Positions 1 through 7,343 of a stretch of DNA of 64,000 bases are shown here, one piece after another. Within the stretch, counting starts at the first letter, position 1; the number at the start of each line of letters is the position of its first letter. The translations under genes and the position numbers were made by a program. Source of the DNA: Alphaproteobacteria bacterium (GTDB lineage: Bacteria; Pseudomonadota; Alphaproteobacteria; Micropepsales; Micropepsaceae); the NCBI GenBank assembly GCA_023259375.1, contig JAHFQC010000009.1:1-64000 (forward strand), read 5' to 3'. A model generated the notes under the pieces. The model was not told the DNA's origin. It saw nothing but the letters and a program-made list of their open reading frames with translations, and searched no databases.

Positions 1-209
1 AACGTCTGGCGCAGTTTGCCCGCCGCAACAATCTCGGCACCTTCCTGCACAATGTGCGCGACAAGAACGCCCTGAAATTCGCCCAGGATGCCGGCTTCCA
101 GTACCTCAGCGGCCCCGCCGTCGCCGCGTCTACCACCGAGCCGCGCGGCATGTGGCGGCTGAGCTGGGGCGAGGTTCTGTCGAAGCCCGAAGTGGAGTTG
201 TGGGTCTAG
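1..209 (+). CDS. C-terminal end of an EAL-like protein (partial)
   Basis: The open frame enters from the left edge (first full codon at 3) and ends at a TAG at 207-209, giving 68 residues. The stretch reading FLHNVRDKNALKFAQDAGF then YLSGPAVA resembles the last helix and strand of EAL domains, where a region that steps through neighbouring residues is followed by a G-[FY]-x-[YL]-x-G-P motif. The catalytic part lies outside the window, so neither phosphodiesterase activity nor degeneracy can be judged. The next gene is convergent, its stop lying 8 bases downstream. Confidence 0.5.
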   Translation, partial: RLAQFARRNNLGTFLHNVRDKNALKFAQDAGFQYLSGPAVAASTTEPRGMWRLSWGEVLSKPEVELWV

Positions 210-217
210 GCGTTTTT

Positions 218-739
218 TTAGCCGACGATCGTGGTGTCGATCTCGAGGACGGCCGCGCCAATACCTGCGAGCAGGTTCAACATGTCGAGCTGCGTGTCGG
301 GAACGGAGATGCCGAGGATGGTATTGAGCGTCCCGTCGTCGTCGGTCATCGGCACCAGCAAGCGTTCGATGCCGACGGATCGCTCCGGCCAGGTATAGCG
401 GCCGCGGACGTAATGAAACGTGCGGGTCGCAACCACGGCATCATAGGTGTCCCTGATGCGAGCAAGCTGCGCATCATCACCGAGTTCGCTAAGCCGCATG
501 TTGGTGGCGTCGGTTCCGAACAGTAGCGCCATGTGTTCGCCGGCGAGCGCGTAGCGGTAATCCTCACCGTTGTCGAGAACGTCGAGCAGGAAGTAGTAGC
601 CGAGCAGGCCGGGCACGCGGTTGGGGCGAAAGTTGCGCCGTTTCGGCAGCGCGTCGCCCGGCGCGAGCGTCTGGAGATAGCGCGCGGCGTCTGCGATCGC
701 GGGATGTATTGAGGCGGAGAGGAGCGGCGCAAAGTTCAT
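218..739 (-). CDS. PAS-domain protein (PAS_5-like), copy 1
   Basis: A 173-residue protein without signal peptide or membrane segment. It has the layout of short alphaproteobacterial PAS_5-type proteins: an N-terminal helix, LAPGDALPKRRNFRP, a core with LFGTD, then FHYVRGRYTWPERSV and a final MTDDDGT strand pair. Such proteins are presumed sensory or regulatory; the ligand is unknown. The frame is open for another 31 codons upstream, but I start at ATG 739 because it aligns with the start of the adjacent paralogue (881-1423), about half identical by eye. The pair is a tandem duplication. Confidence 0.7.
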   Translation of the reverse strand: MNFAPLLSASIHPAIADAARYLQTLAPGDALPKRRNFRPNRVPGLLGYYFLLDVLDNGEDYRYALAGEHMALLFGTDATNMRLSELGDDAQLARIRDTYDAVVATRTFHYVRGRYTWPERSVGIERLLVPMTDDDGTLNTILGISVPDTQLDMLNLLAGIGAAVLEIDTTIVG

Positions 740-785
740 AGCGGTATTGTGCCGCTGAGTTATGCCCGAGCGGTTAAAAAATACT
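740..785 (-). promoter_or_regulatory. Conserved upstream block, copy 1
   Basis: The ~46 bases before the start of the first PAS gene match those before the second (1424-1469) at about 85 percent by eye, including a TTAACC preceded by a run of T on the minus strand. This is more similar than the coding regions, which suggests a shared promoter or operator. TTAA-containing half sites recall CtrA boxes, but the second half site at the proper distance is not clear. Confidence 0.4.
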
Positions 786-880
786 ACAAACAATGGGGTT
801 ATAGGTGCAACTTTTAATGGGTCTAACACCAAACGATCGTATGTCTCGGCCGCTTGGCTGAACCGATGTGTACACCAGGC

Positions 881-1423
881 TTAAGCCGGCTCGCGGGCGA
901 CCGCGCCGCAGGTCACGATTTCATCGACTTCGAAACCGGCGGCGCCCATACCGGTGAACACGATGACGAAATCGTCGAGCGACTCGACCGGCATCGTCAC
1001 GCCGAAAATGCTCGTCAACCGGCCTTGATCGTCGGTCATGGGGATCAGCAGCCGCTCGATCGCCACCGACCTGTCGGGCCAGGTGTAGCGGCCGCGGCAG
1101 TAGTGAAATGCGTGCGACGCGACAATGCCGTCGTACATCGGTTTGAGCAGATGGCGCAGTTCTATCGGCTGTAGCGTGCTCAGCAGCGAGCCTTGCCGGT
1201 TGGTTCCGAACAGGATGCCGACCTTTTCGCCGACCAATTCCCAGCGATAGTCCCCGGGCAGAACATCGACGAGGAAAATATAACCCAGGGCATGACGGAC
1301 GTGGTTGGGACGGAACGCATGCCGCTTTGGCAGCGTATCGCCAGGCGCGAGCGTCTGGAAATAGCGGGCGGTCTCCGCGATCACGGGGTGAACGGACACA
1401 GCGAGGAGCGGCTCGAAATCCAT
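881..1423 (-). CDS. PAS-domain protein (PAS_5-like), copy 2
   Basis: A 180-residue paralogue of the gene at 218-739. Shared landmarks are LAPGDTLPKRHAFRP, LFGTN, FHYCRGRYTWPDRSVAIERL and MTDDQG. Start ATG 1423 was chosen by alignment with the paralogue; the frame stays open for 17 codons upstream and encodes a similar peptide in both copies (RSGxTxRHNTAM), so a longer N-terminus cannot be excluded. Cytoplasmic, with no output domain, so it may work as a stand-alone sensor. The specific function is unknown. Confidence 0.7.
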   Translation of the reverse strand: MDFEPLLAVSVHPVIAETARYFQTLAPGDTLPKRHAFRPNHVRHALGYIFLVDVLPGDYRWELVGEKVGILFGTNRQGSLLSTLQPIELRHLLKPMYDGIVASHAFHYCRGRYTWPDRSVAIERLLIPMTDDQGRLTSIFGVTMPVESLDDFVIVFTGMGAAGFEVDEIVTCGAVAREPA

Positions 1424-1469
1424 GGCCGTATTGTGGCGCAGAGTTGTGCCCGACCGGTTAAAAAAAACG
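1424..1469 (-). promoter_or_regulatory. Conserved upstream block, copy 2
   Basis: Second copy of the block described at 740-785. The two differ at about seven positions over 45 bases, and the T-run followed by TTAACC is kept. It ends directly at the start codon of the second PAS gene. Confidence 0.4.
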
Positions 1470-1535
1470 CGCAATCCTTCAGGAGTGAGGCCACCAACCG
1501 GCGGTCATATCGCTTACGATCATAAATTGAGGGCT

Positions 1536-2417
1536 TCAATGCGGTCCGGCGTGCGGGTTCTTTTCGCCGGCTTTCATCGCCAGCGGGATGAAGTCGATCG
1601 CAAACGGGCAGTTGAAGAAGCTCGACCGGGCGCAGTTCGGATTATAGGCGAAATTGAAGTCGATGGTGACCTTGGCCGGCGGGAACTTGCCGACCGGCTC
1701 CTCGACATCGACATAGCGTCCGGCGCGATAGGCGCCTTTACCGGTCAGCTCGTCGATATAGAACGAGGACAGCGATTTGACGTCGCCCGGCTTCTTGGCG
1801 TCGCCGTACAGGGGCAGGGTAACGGTCTTGCCTTGCAGCGTGAAGACGGCGTCGCCGGCATGATAGAACTGCTTGTCGAGCCCGCGCGAGGTGCGGAAGA
1901 CACGCGGCGTGAATTTCGGGTCGGGCTTGAAATTGGCAGTGACGCGGTAGGCGGGATCGTACGGAAATACGTCGATGCCCTTGAACGCCTTCGCCGCCTT
2001 GTTGTTCTGATCGAACACCCACAGACGTAGGCCGGTCTCGCCCGGTGCCATCTGGGTCGCGCCGCCGGTGACGTCGATGCCCGGGACGATATCGATGCCG
2101 TTGGCCAGTGCCGCCTCAGGGACGGGCTTGCCGGCTTTGGTCAGCACGGCTTTGCCTTTCTGGAAGCTGGCGATCAGCGCCGCATTGGGCTGCTTGCCTT
2201 TGGTCCAGTGCCAGGTCGCCGGCTGCTTGGGATCGCCGATCAGCGAGGCGAATTCGCCTTCATGCAGATAGGCCGCGTCGTTGATCTTGAGATAGGCGTG
2301 CTTCTGGGTGGCCCAGACCGCGTTGGCGTCCTTGATGCCGTCTTTCCAGACTTCGGCCGGCGTCTTGGCCTCGGCAGCGGTCAGCAGCAGAGCTGCGGCA
2401 AGGACGTATTTCAGCAT
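1536..2417 (-). CDS. DUF1684 family exported protein
   Basis: A 293-residue protein starting at ATG 2417 with a signal peptide (MLKYVLAAALLLTAAEA). The core carries DUF1684 hallmarks: FPYDPAYRV in the middle and, near the C-terminus, DFNFAYNPNCARSSFFNCP with AGEK further on. Members are exported or lipoprotein-like proteins of unknown biochemistry. It follows tag by 16 bases on the same strand and probably belongs to the same transcript. The frame extends upstream into tag, but that extension lacks a signal peptide and overlaps it. Confidence 0.8.
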   Translation of the reverse strand: MLKYVLAAALLLTAAEAKTPAEVWKDGIKDANAVWATQKHAYLKINDAAYLHEGEFASLIGDPKQPATWHWTKGKQPNAALIASFQKGKAVLTKAGKPVPEAALANGIDIVPGIDVTGGATQMAPGETGLRLWVFDQNNKAAKAFKGIDVFPYDPAYRVTANFKPDPKFTPRVFRTSRGLDKQFYHAGDAVFTLQGKTVTLPLYGDAKKPGDVKSLSSFYIDELTGKGAYRAGRYVDVEEPVGKFPPAKVTIDFNFAYNPNCARSSFFNCPFAIDFIPLAMKAGEKNPHAGPH

Positions 2418-2433
2418 CGGGATTCCCCAGAGC

Positions 2434-3075
2434 TCACTTGATACGGGTGGTGCGGGCGCGCTTTTCTTCCAGCATCGGCAGGGCGACGCTCTCGGCCAGC
2501 GCCTCGCAGTCGGCATGACGGAAGCAGGTCACGACGTGGTCGTTGACCATCCCGACCGCCTGGGCGAAGGCGTAGATGATCACCGGGCCGCAGAAATTGA
2601 AGCCACGTTGCTTCAGCTCCTTGGCTAGCTTCTGGCTCATCGGCGTCTCGGCCGGGACCTGCTTGATGGTGCGCCAGTGATTGACTTTGGGCCGCCCGTC
2701 GACATGCTTCCAGATCAGATAGGGAAACCCGCCGGGCTCTTTTTCCTGGATCTCGAGCCAGAGCTGAGCGCCCTTGATCGCGGCGTTGATCTTGGCCGGG
2801 CTGCGAACGATGCCCTCGTTGGCCAGAAGGCGGCCCACCTCCCGCTTGCCATAACGGGCGATCTTCTCGGGCTGGAATCCTTCGAACGCTTTGCGGAAGT
2901 TCTCCCGCTTGCGAAGGATGGTGATCCACGACAGCCCCGCTTGGAAGCCGTCGAGGACCAGCTTTTCGTACAGCGCCCGGGCGTCGAGCTCCGGTACGCC
3001 CCATTCCTTGTCATGGTAGGAGACGTACAGCGGATCGACGCCCGGCCACGGGCAGCGGCTAAAGCCGTCGCTCAC
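2434..3075 (-). CDS. tag: DNA-3-methyladenine glycosylase I
   Basis: A 213-residue homologue of Tag, the base-excision enzyme that removes 3-methyladenine from alkylated DNA. Diagnostic segments are CPWPGVDPLYVSYHDKEWG near the N-terminus, QAGLSWITILRKRENFR, and GMVNDHVVTCFRH, which supply the Cys/His zinc ligands (Cys8, His21 and the C-terminal His and Cys). The residue matching the catalytic-pocket Glu38 of E. coli Tag is Asp here (LDGFQAG), which seems usual for this subgroup. Its start overlaps the end of the VOC gene by 4 bases, indicating translational coupling. Confidence 0.92.
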   Translation of the reverse strand: MSDGFSRCPWPGVDPLYVSYHDKEWGVPELDARALYEKLVLDGFQAGLSWITILRKRENFRKAFEGFQPEKIARYGKREVGRLLANEGIVRSPAKINAAIKGAQLWLEIQEKEPGGFPYLIWKHVDGRPKVNHWRTIKQVPAETPMSQKLAKELKQRGFNFCGPVIIYAFAQAVGMVNDHVVTCFRHADCEALAESVALPMLEEKRARTTRIK

Positions 3076-3764
3076 TTCTTTCCCTTTTTCCCCTTGGCCT
3101 TCTTCGCCGGAACGGGCTTCTTCACCGCCTTGGGGGCGACCTTCTTGGCCGGCTTCGCGGCGGCCTTGGGAGCGACTTTCTTGGCGGCCTTCTTGGCGAC
3201 CGGCTTCGCGGCGGGCTTGGCAGCCTTTTTCGCCGGTGCAGCCTTCACAGCCTTCTTGGCGGGAGCCGCTTTTTTGGCCGGCTTCGCGGGAGCGGCCTTC
3301 TTGGCCGGGGCGGGCTTCTTCGCAGCCTTGGGCGCCGCCTTCTTGGCAGCCTTCTTGGCAACGGCCTTCGGGGCCGGGGCTTCGACCGGTTCCGGCAGCA
3401 CGGTGGCTTCCAGCTTGTTGCCGTCGAGATCGATCACGAAGCCGCCGTAATACTCCGGGCTGTAGTCGGGACGCGGGCCGGGGGCGCCGGCATCCTGGCC
3501 GCCGAATTCGATCGCCTTGGCGTGGAAGGCATCAACCGCGGCCGCCGTGCGGGCGATGAAGCTGATATGGACGCCATTGCCCGCGGTCGCGACCTGCTGG
3601 TTGTGCGGCAGCTGGACCCAAAACTGGGGATGCTCGATGCCATAGCCGATGCCGTAAGGCAGGAACTCCATGACGCGTTTGTAGCCGAGCGCTCCGAGCA
3701 CGGCGTCGTAGAACTGGGCGGCGCGTTCAACGTCACGCACGCCAACTGAAACATGATGCAGCAT
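3072..3764 (-). CDS. VOC/glyoxalase domain with Lys/Ala/Pro-rich tail
   Basis: A 230-residue protein in two parts. Residues 1-~122 form a vicinal-oxygen-chelate (glyoxalase-like) domain: MLHHVSVGVRDVERAAQFYD, a central HISFIA strand, and FVIDLDGNKLEA with the C-terminal metal-ligand Glu. From about residue 127 to the end the chain is almost only K, A, P and V in KKAAPAKKA-like repeats, as in histone H1-like or AlgP-like tails that bind nucleic acid. It is the first gene of the operon with tag and DUF1684. The substrate is unknown; DNA or RNA binding by the tail is inferred from composition only. Confidence 0.8.
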   Translation of the reverse strand: MLHHVSVGVRDVERAAQFYDAVLGALGYKRVMEFLPYGIGYGIEHPQFWVQLPHNQQVATAGNGVHISFIARTAAAVDAFHAKAIEFGGQDAGAPGPRPDYSPEYYGGFVIDLDGNKLEATVLPEPVEAPAPKAVAKKAAKKAAPKAAKKPAPAKKAAPAKPAKKAAPAKKAVKAAPAKKAAKPAAKPVAKKAAKKVAPKAAAKPAKKVAPKAVKKPVPAKKAKGKKGKK

Positions 3765-3783
3765 GGGGTAACCCTCCTAATGG

Positions 3784-3826
3784 GCGCTTTTCGAATATTC
3801 GAAACCGGTTGTCGGCCCGAAAGCGC
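3784..3826. repeat. 43-bp palindromic repeat, copy 1
   Basis: An imperfect palindrome bounded by gcgctt and aagcgc, containing AACCGGTT and the perfect 14-base palindrome TTCGAATATTCGAA (3790-3803). It shares length and pattern with the element at 15615-15657. It starts 19 bases upstream of the VOC start codon, so it may be transcribed into the leader or act as an operator. Confidence 0.6.
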
Positions 3827-3870
3827 AGCGATTCAAGTCCGGCGCCACTTTGCTGCGGCGTTTGTGTGAA

Positions 3871-4647
3871 TCAAGTAAAAAGCCACTCCGGTTTGGTGAT
3901 CGTTATTTTGGCACCGGCGGCGGTCAGCGGTTCGGACGCTTCCGCCAGCCGGTCGAGACGGATGAGCGCGAAGCCGGCATCGCCATAGGACGACATGACG
4001 GTGCCGATCTCGACCCCGCCGGAAACGATCGCCGCGCCGATTTCGAGTTCGATTTCGGGGCCATTGAACGGCAAAATCCGCTTGCGGTCGGTGCCGCGGT
4101 GCTTCATGCGCGCGGTCAGTTCCTGGCCGACATAGCAGCCTTTGGTGAAGGAAATGGCGTTGAGCTCGTCGAGGCCGCCGTCCATGGCGAACACCTTTTC
4201 GGAGCCGAAATCGGCCGCTTCCGGCACGCCGAGGCCGAACCGCCACTCGTGATAGGCGCTGGCGCCGTCGACCGTTTCGATCCCGGCGGGCACGATGGAA
4301 CGCTGGCCGAGGGTGGCCAGGCGCGGGTCGTCCGGGCCTTCGTCGGCGATGACGATGAGGTCGTCGCGAGTCGCGATCTCCACTTTCGCCCGCAGCTTGT
4401 ACATCGACAGTCGCTTGGCGAGGGCGGCGCGCTGGTCCTTCTGGACGTCGATCAGCACCGTCTCGCCTTGGGCGGACATCAGGAAATCGAACAGGATCTT
4501 GCCCTGCGGCGACAGCATGGCGGCATAGAGGGGCTGCGTCAGCTTTGTGACATCGTTGGTCACCAGCCCCTGCAGGAAGCTGATCGCCTCCGGTCCCGAT
4601 ACGGCGATGACGGCACGGTCGCTGAGCTGGCAGGGTTTACGAATCAA
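3871..4647 (-). CDS. ygfZ: CAF17/YgfZ-type folate-binding Fe-S assembly protein
   Basis: A 258-residue GcvT-like protein that helps maintain or insert 4Fe-4S clusters. The signature KGCYVGQEL, the YgfZ K-G-C-[YF]-x-G-Q-E motif, lies in the C-terminal half; the N-terminal part has GPEAISFLQGLVTND and LSPQGKILFDF as in the tetrahydrofolate-binding fold. No ATG fits. I take TTG 4647, preceded at good spacing by GAGG, which gives IRKPCQLSDRAVIAVSG at the start. The open frame runs far upstream, but only as an antisense shadow of the divergent dihydroorotase gene; starts are 54 bases apart. Confidence 0.85.
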   Translation of the reverse strand: MIRKPCQLSDRAVIAVSGPEAISFLQGLVTNDVTKLTQPLYAAMLSPQGKILFDFLMSAQGETVLIDVQKDQRAALAKRLSMYKLRAKVEIATRDDLIVIADEGPDDPRLATLGQRSIVPAGIETVDGASAYHEWRFGLGVPEAADFGSEKVFAMDGGLDELNAISFTKGCYVGQELTARMKHRGTDRKRILPFNGPEIELEIGAAIVSGGVEIGTVMSSYGDAGFALIRLDRLAEASEPLTAAGAKITITKPEWLFT

Positions 4648-4701
4648 GATCGCCTCGTGATGCTGTTGCCAAGGATCGGCGTGCAGCCTACTGCTTGGGC
4701 C

Positions 4702-6024
4702 ATGGAAAGCTACGATCTTTTGATCCGCGGTGGAATGTGTGCAACGCCGAACGGCATTGCACAAGCCGACCTTGGTATTCGCGCCGGACGCATCGTTGCC
4801 ATCGGCAGAGTCGCCGGACCGGCGGCCGCGGAGTTCGATGCCCGGGGACTGCACGTCCTGCCGGGGGTGATCGACACCCAGGTCCATTTCCGTGAGCCCG
4901 GCAACGCTCACAAGGAAGATCTTGAAACGGGTTCCCGAGCCGCGGTTCTGGGCGGAGTGACGGCCGTGTTCGAGATGCCGAACACCAATCCGCCGACCAC
5001 CACGCGCGCCGCCATCGAGGACAAGCTCGCCCGCGCCGCCGGGCGGATGCATTGCGATCACGCCTTCTACGTCGGGGCCACGCCGGACAATGTCGGGGCC
5101 CTTGCGGCGCTGGAACGGCTGCCGGGCGTCTGCGGCGTCAAGGCGTTTCTGGGTTCGTCGACCGGCACGCTGCTGCTGGAACAGGAAGAGGCGATTGCCG
5201 CTGCGCTGAAGGGCGGCACGCGCCGTATGGCGGTGCATTCCGAGAACGAAGAACGCCTGCGCGAGCGCAAATCCTACGCCATGCGCGGCGATGTGCGCAC
5301 CCATCCGGTCTGGCGCGATGCCGAAACGGCGCGCAGTTCGACCGAGCGCGTGTTGCGGCTGGCGCGGGCGGCCGGGCGGCGCTTGCACGTCCTGCATGTC
5401 ACCACCGCCGAAGAACTGCCGCTGCTGGCCGACGCGCGCGATTTCGCGACGGTCGAAACCACGCCCCAGCATCTCACGCTGGCCGCGCCTGAATGCTACG
5501 AGCGCCTCGGCACCCTGGCGCAGATGAACCCGCCGATCCGCGAAGCGTATCACCGCGAAGCGCTGTGGCAGGCGGTGTCCGACGGCCTGATCGATGTCAT
5601 CGGTTCCGATCACGCGCCGCACACGCTAGAGGAAAAGGCCAAGACTTATCCCGAAAGCCCGTCGGGCATGACCGGGGTGCAGACCCTGGTGACCTTGTTG
5701 CTCGATCACGTCGCCGCGGGGCGGCTGACGGTGGAGCGGTTCGTCGATCTCACCAGCGCCGGCGCGGCGCGCATTTTCGGTATCGCCAACAAGGGCCGCA
5801 TCGGCATCGGCTACGACGCCGATTTCACCGTGGTCGACCTGAAAGCGAAGAAGCGGATCGAGAATTCGTGGATCGCCTCACGCTGCGGCTGGACGCCGTT
5901 CGATGGCATGGAAACCACCGGCTGGGCCGTGGCGACCATCATCCGCGGCACCACCGTGATGCGCGACGGCGCACTGGTGGCCGCCGGGCAGGGCAAGCCG
6001 CTGCGGTTCTGGGAGACGCTGTAA
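4702..6024 (+). CDS. pyrC: Dihydroorotase-like amidohydrolase
   Basis: A 440-residue class I dihydroorotase-type amidohydrolase (pyrimidine biosynthesis: carbamoyl-aspartate to dihydroorotate). Visible motifs: GVIDTQVHFREPG near residue 60, KAFLGSSTG with the lysine usually carboxylated, HVLHVTT, TPQHL, and GSDHAPHTLEEK with the catalytic Asp. The first His of the usual HxH metal motif is Gln (QVH). I believe this variant recurs in alphaproteobacterial homologues, so activity may be kept with an altered metal site, or the enzyme may act on another cyclic amide. Start ATG 4702 is close to the divergent ygfZ. The symbol is by family only. Confidence 0.75.
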   Translation: MESYDLLIRGGMCATPNGIAQADLGIRAGRIVAIGRVAGPAAAEFDARGLHVLPGVIDTQVHFREPGNAHKEDLETGSRAAVLGGVTAVFEMPNTNPPTTTRAAIEDKLARAAGRMHCDHAFYVGATPDNVGALAALERLPGVCGVKAFLGSSTGTLLLEQEEAIAAALKGGTRRMAVHSENEERLRERKSYAMRGDVRTHPVWRDAETARSSTERVLRLARAAGRRLHVLHVTTAEELPLLADARDFATVETTPQHLTLAAPECYERLGTLAQMNPPIREAYHREALWQAVSDGLIDVIGSDHAPHTLEEKAKTYPESPSGMTGVQTLVTLLLDHVAAGRLTVERFVDLTSAGAARIFGIANKGRIGIGYDADFTVVDLKAKKRIENSWIASRCGWTPFDGMETTGWAVATIIRGTTVMRDGALVAAGQGKPLRFWETL

Positions 6025-6497
6025 TTCCTGCGCGAAGATGTTTCGCAGAGCTTTCTGCCTTCGCGCGCAAGACGGTCAACGCCTAGGCACTCTGAGTGTG
6101 GGGGCAGAAAAGATCGCCACTATTCCGCACACGGATTACATCGCGGAAAGATTCGCGACAGGTTCGGCGACGGTCGATATCGATCGGTGCGACCCGTCAT
6201 GCGGCGTTTCGGACAATGCACGGTCGCGTCGTCGCGTCGCATGGAGAGCGCGGGCCGAGCGGGACACTTTCCCGGTTTGGCTGGCCGGGAATCCGGGAAT
6301 CGGCTGTAAATCAGGGCGGGAACGGGGAACCGCAGGACAATCCGGGAGGTTACCGGCCTTATGGGCCGGGCGGCTTGGCGGCTACATCCTCATCACAGGG
6401 CGGGGATATTGTTCTATAAGCGGTGGGCTCGCCGGAATGACGCAGGGGAAATCATGAACCTGGCGAATACGCCAGCCGGACCGGCTGTTGGGGTTTA
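6025..6497. other. Intergenic spacer, no gene recognised
   Basis: 473 bases between the dihydroorotase and LysE genes. A perfect 8-bp stem (6030-6037 with 6059-6066, gcgcgaag/cttcgcgc) follows the dihydroorotase stop and may be a weak terminator, though no T-run follows. The remaining open frames have no convincing start, motif or codon pattern. The promoter of the LysE gene is presumably near the end. Confidence 0.4.
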
Positions 6498-7289
6498 ATG
6501 GATTACGTAGCAATCATTCTCACGGGTTGGGCGATCGGACTCATTGCAGCCGTTCCGATCGGACCAGTGAATCTGATCTGCATCCGCCGGACGCTGCAGT
6601 TCAATGCGTTCTACGGCTTCGTATCGGGTCTTGGCGCTTCGCTTGGTGACGGCATTTTCGCCTGCATCGCGGCGTTCAGCCTGACCGCCATCGCCCAGCT
6701 CATCAACGGCTATTCGGTTCCGCTTCAGATCGTCGGCGGCATCATGCTGGTCGTCATGGGCGTGCGGATGTTCTTCGCGGCGCCGCCGGAGCGAATCGGC
6801 GATGCCTTGAATGCCAATGGTACGTCCGCCGTGCCCGCGGGCTGTCCTGTCGGCAACGGCAAGGCGTCCGTAATCAAGAACGGTAACGGCAAGAACGGCC
6901 CGCCCAAATCGCCGGCACGCGGCATGGCCACAACCTTCGCGCTCACCACCACCAATCCGGCGACGCTGTTGTGGTTCTTCTCCGGTGCGGCCGGTCTCGG
7001 CGGTCTATCGGAAAACCTGCGCTTCTTCCAGGCGGCGTTCTGGGTGCTCGGCGTCATGCTCGGGTCGGCGACGTGGTGGCTGATGCTGACCACGACGGTC
7101 GGCATGCTGCACGCCAAGATCGACGATCATGTCGTGCAGCGGATCAACCGCGTCTCGGGCGTGCTGGTGTTCATCTTCGGATTGGCGGTTCTGGTGCACG
7201 TCGCTTTCCCCAAGCTGTTTTCGGGCGCGCCCGATCTGCCTGCGGCCGCCGCCCGGCACGCGATGCTCCCAATTCACTGGTCTTTGTGA
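6498..7289 (+). CDS. LysE-family amino-acid/metabolite exporter
   Basis: A 263-residue inner-membrane protein. The N-terminus TGWAIGLIAAVPIGPVNL is the LysE/RhtB signature, followed by SGLGASLGDGIFA and a third hydrophobic helix. A central cytoplasmic loop (about residues 95-140) is unusually rich in Gly, Asn and Lys (GNGK repeats) before FALTTTNPATLLWFF and two to three more helices. Members export amino acids or similar small molecules by proton antiport; the substrate is unknown. A GTTGGGG stretch just upstream of ATG 6498 can serve as ribosome site. The Ntn-hydrolase gene starts 54 bases downstream on the same strand. Confidence 0.85.
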   Translation: MDYVAIILTGWAIGLIAAVPIGPVNLICIRRTLQFNAFYGFVSGLGASLGDGIFACIAAFSLTAIAQLINGYSVPLQIVGGIMLVVMGVRMFFAAPPERIGDALNANGTSAVPAGCPVGNGKASVIKNGNGKNGPPKSPARGMATTFALTTTNPATLLWFFSGAAGLGGLSENLRFFQAAFWVLGVMLGSATWWLMLTTTVGMLHAKIDDHVVQRINRVSGVLVFIFGLAVLVHVAFPKLFSGAPDLPAAAARHAMLPIHWSL

Positions 7290-7343
7290 CATCCTGCCCG
7301 AAGGGGCGAGCAGGCGCACCAAGCCTGCCGGCGGGGTGGCGTC

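Noticed and set aside
3871..5622. A 583-codon minus-strand protein including ygfZ
   Set aside because: Only the last 258 codons are homologous; the rest is antisense to dihydroorotase. The TTG at 4647 with GAGG was chosen instead.
6038..6457. Two overlapping plus-strand frames in the spacer before the LysE gene
   Set aside because: No ribosome site, no recognisable domain, biased amino acid composition and conflicting frames.
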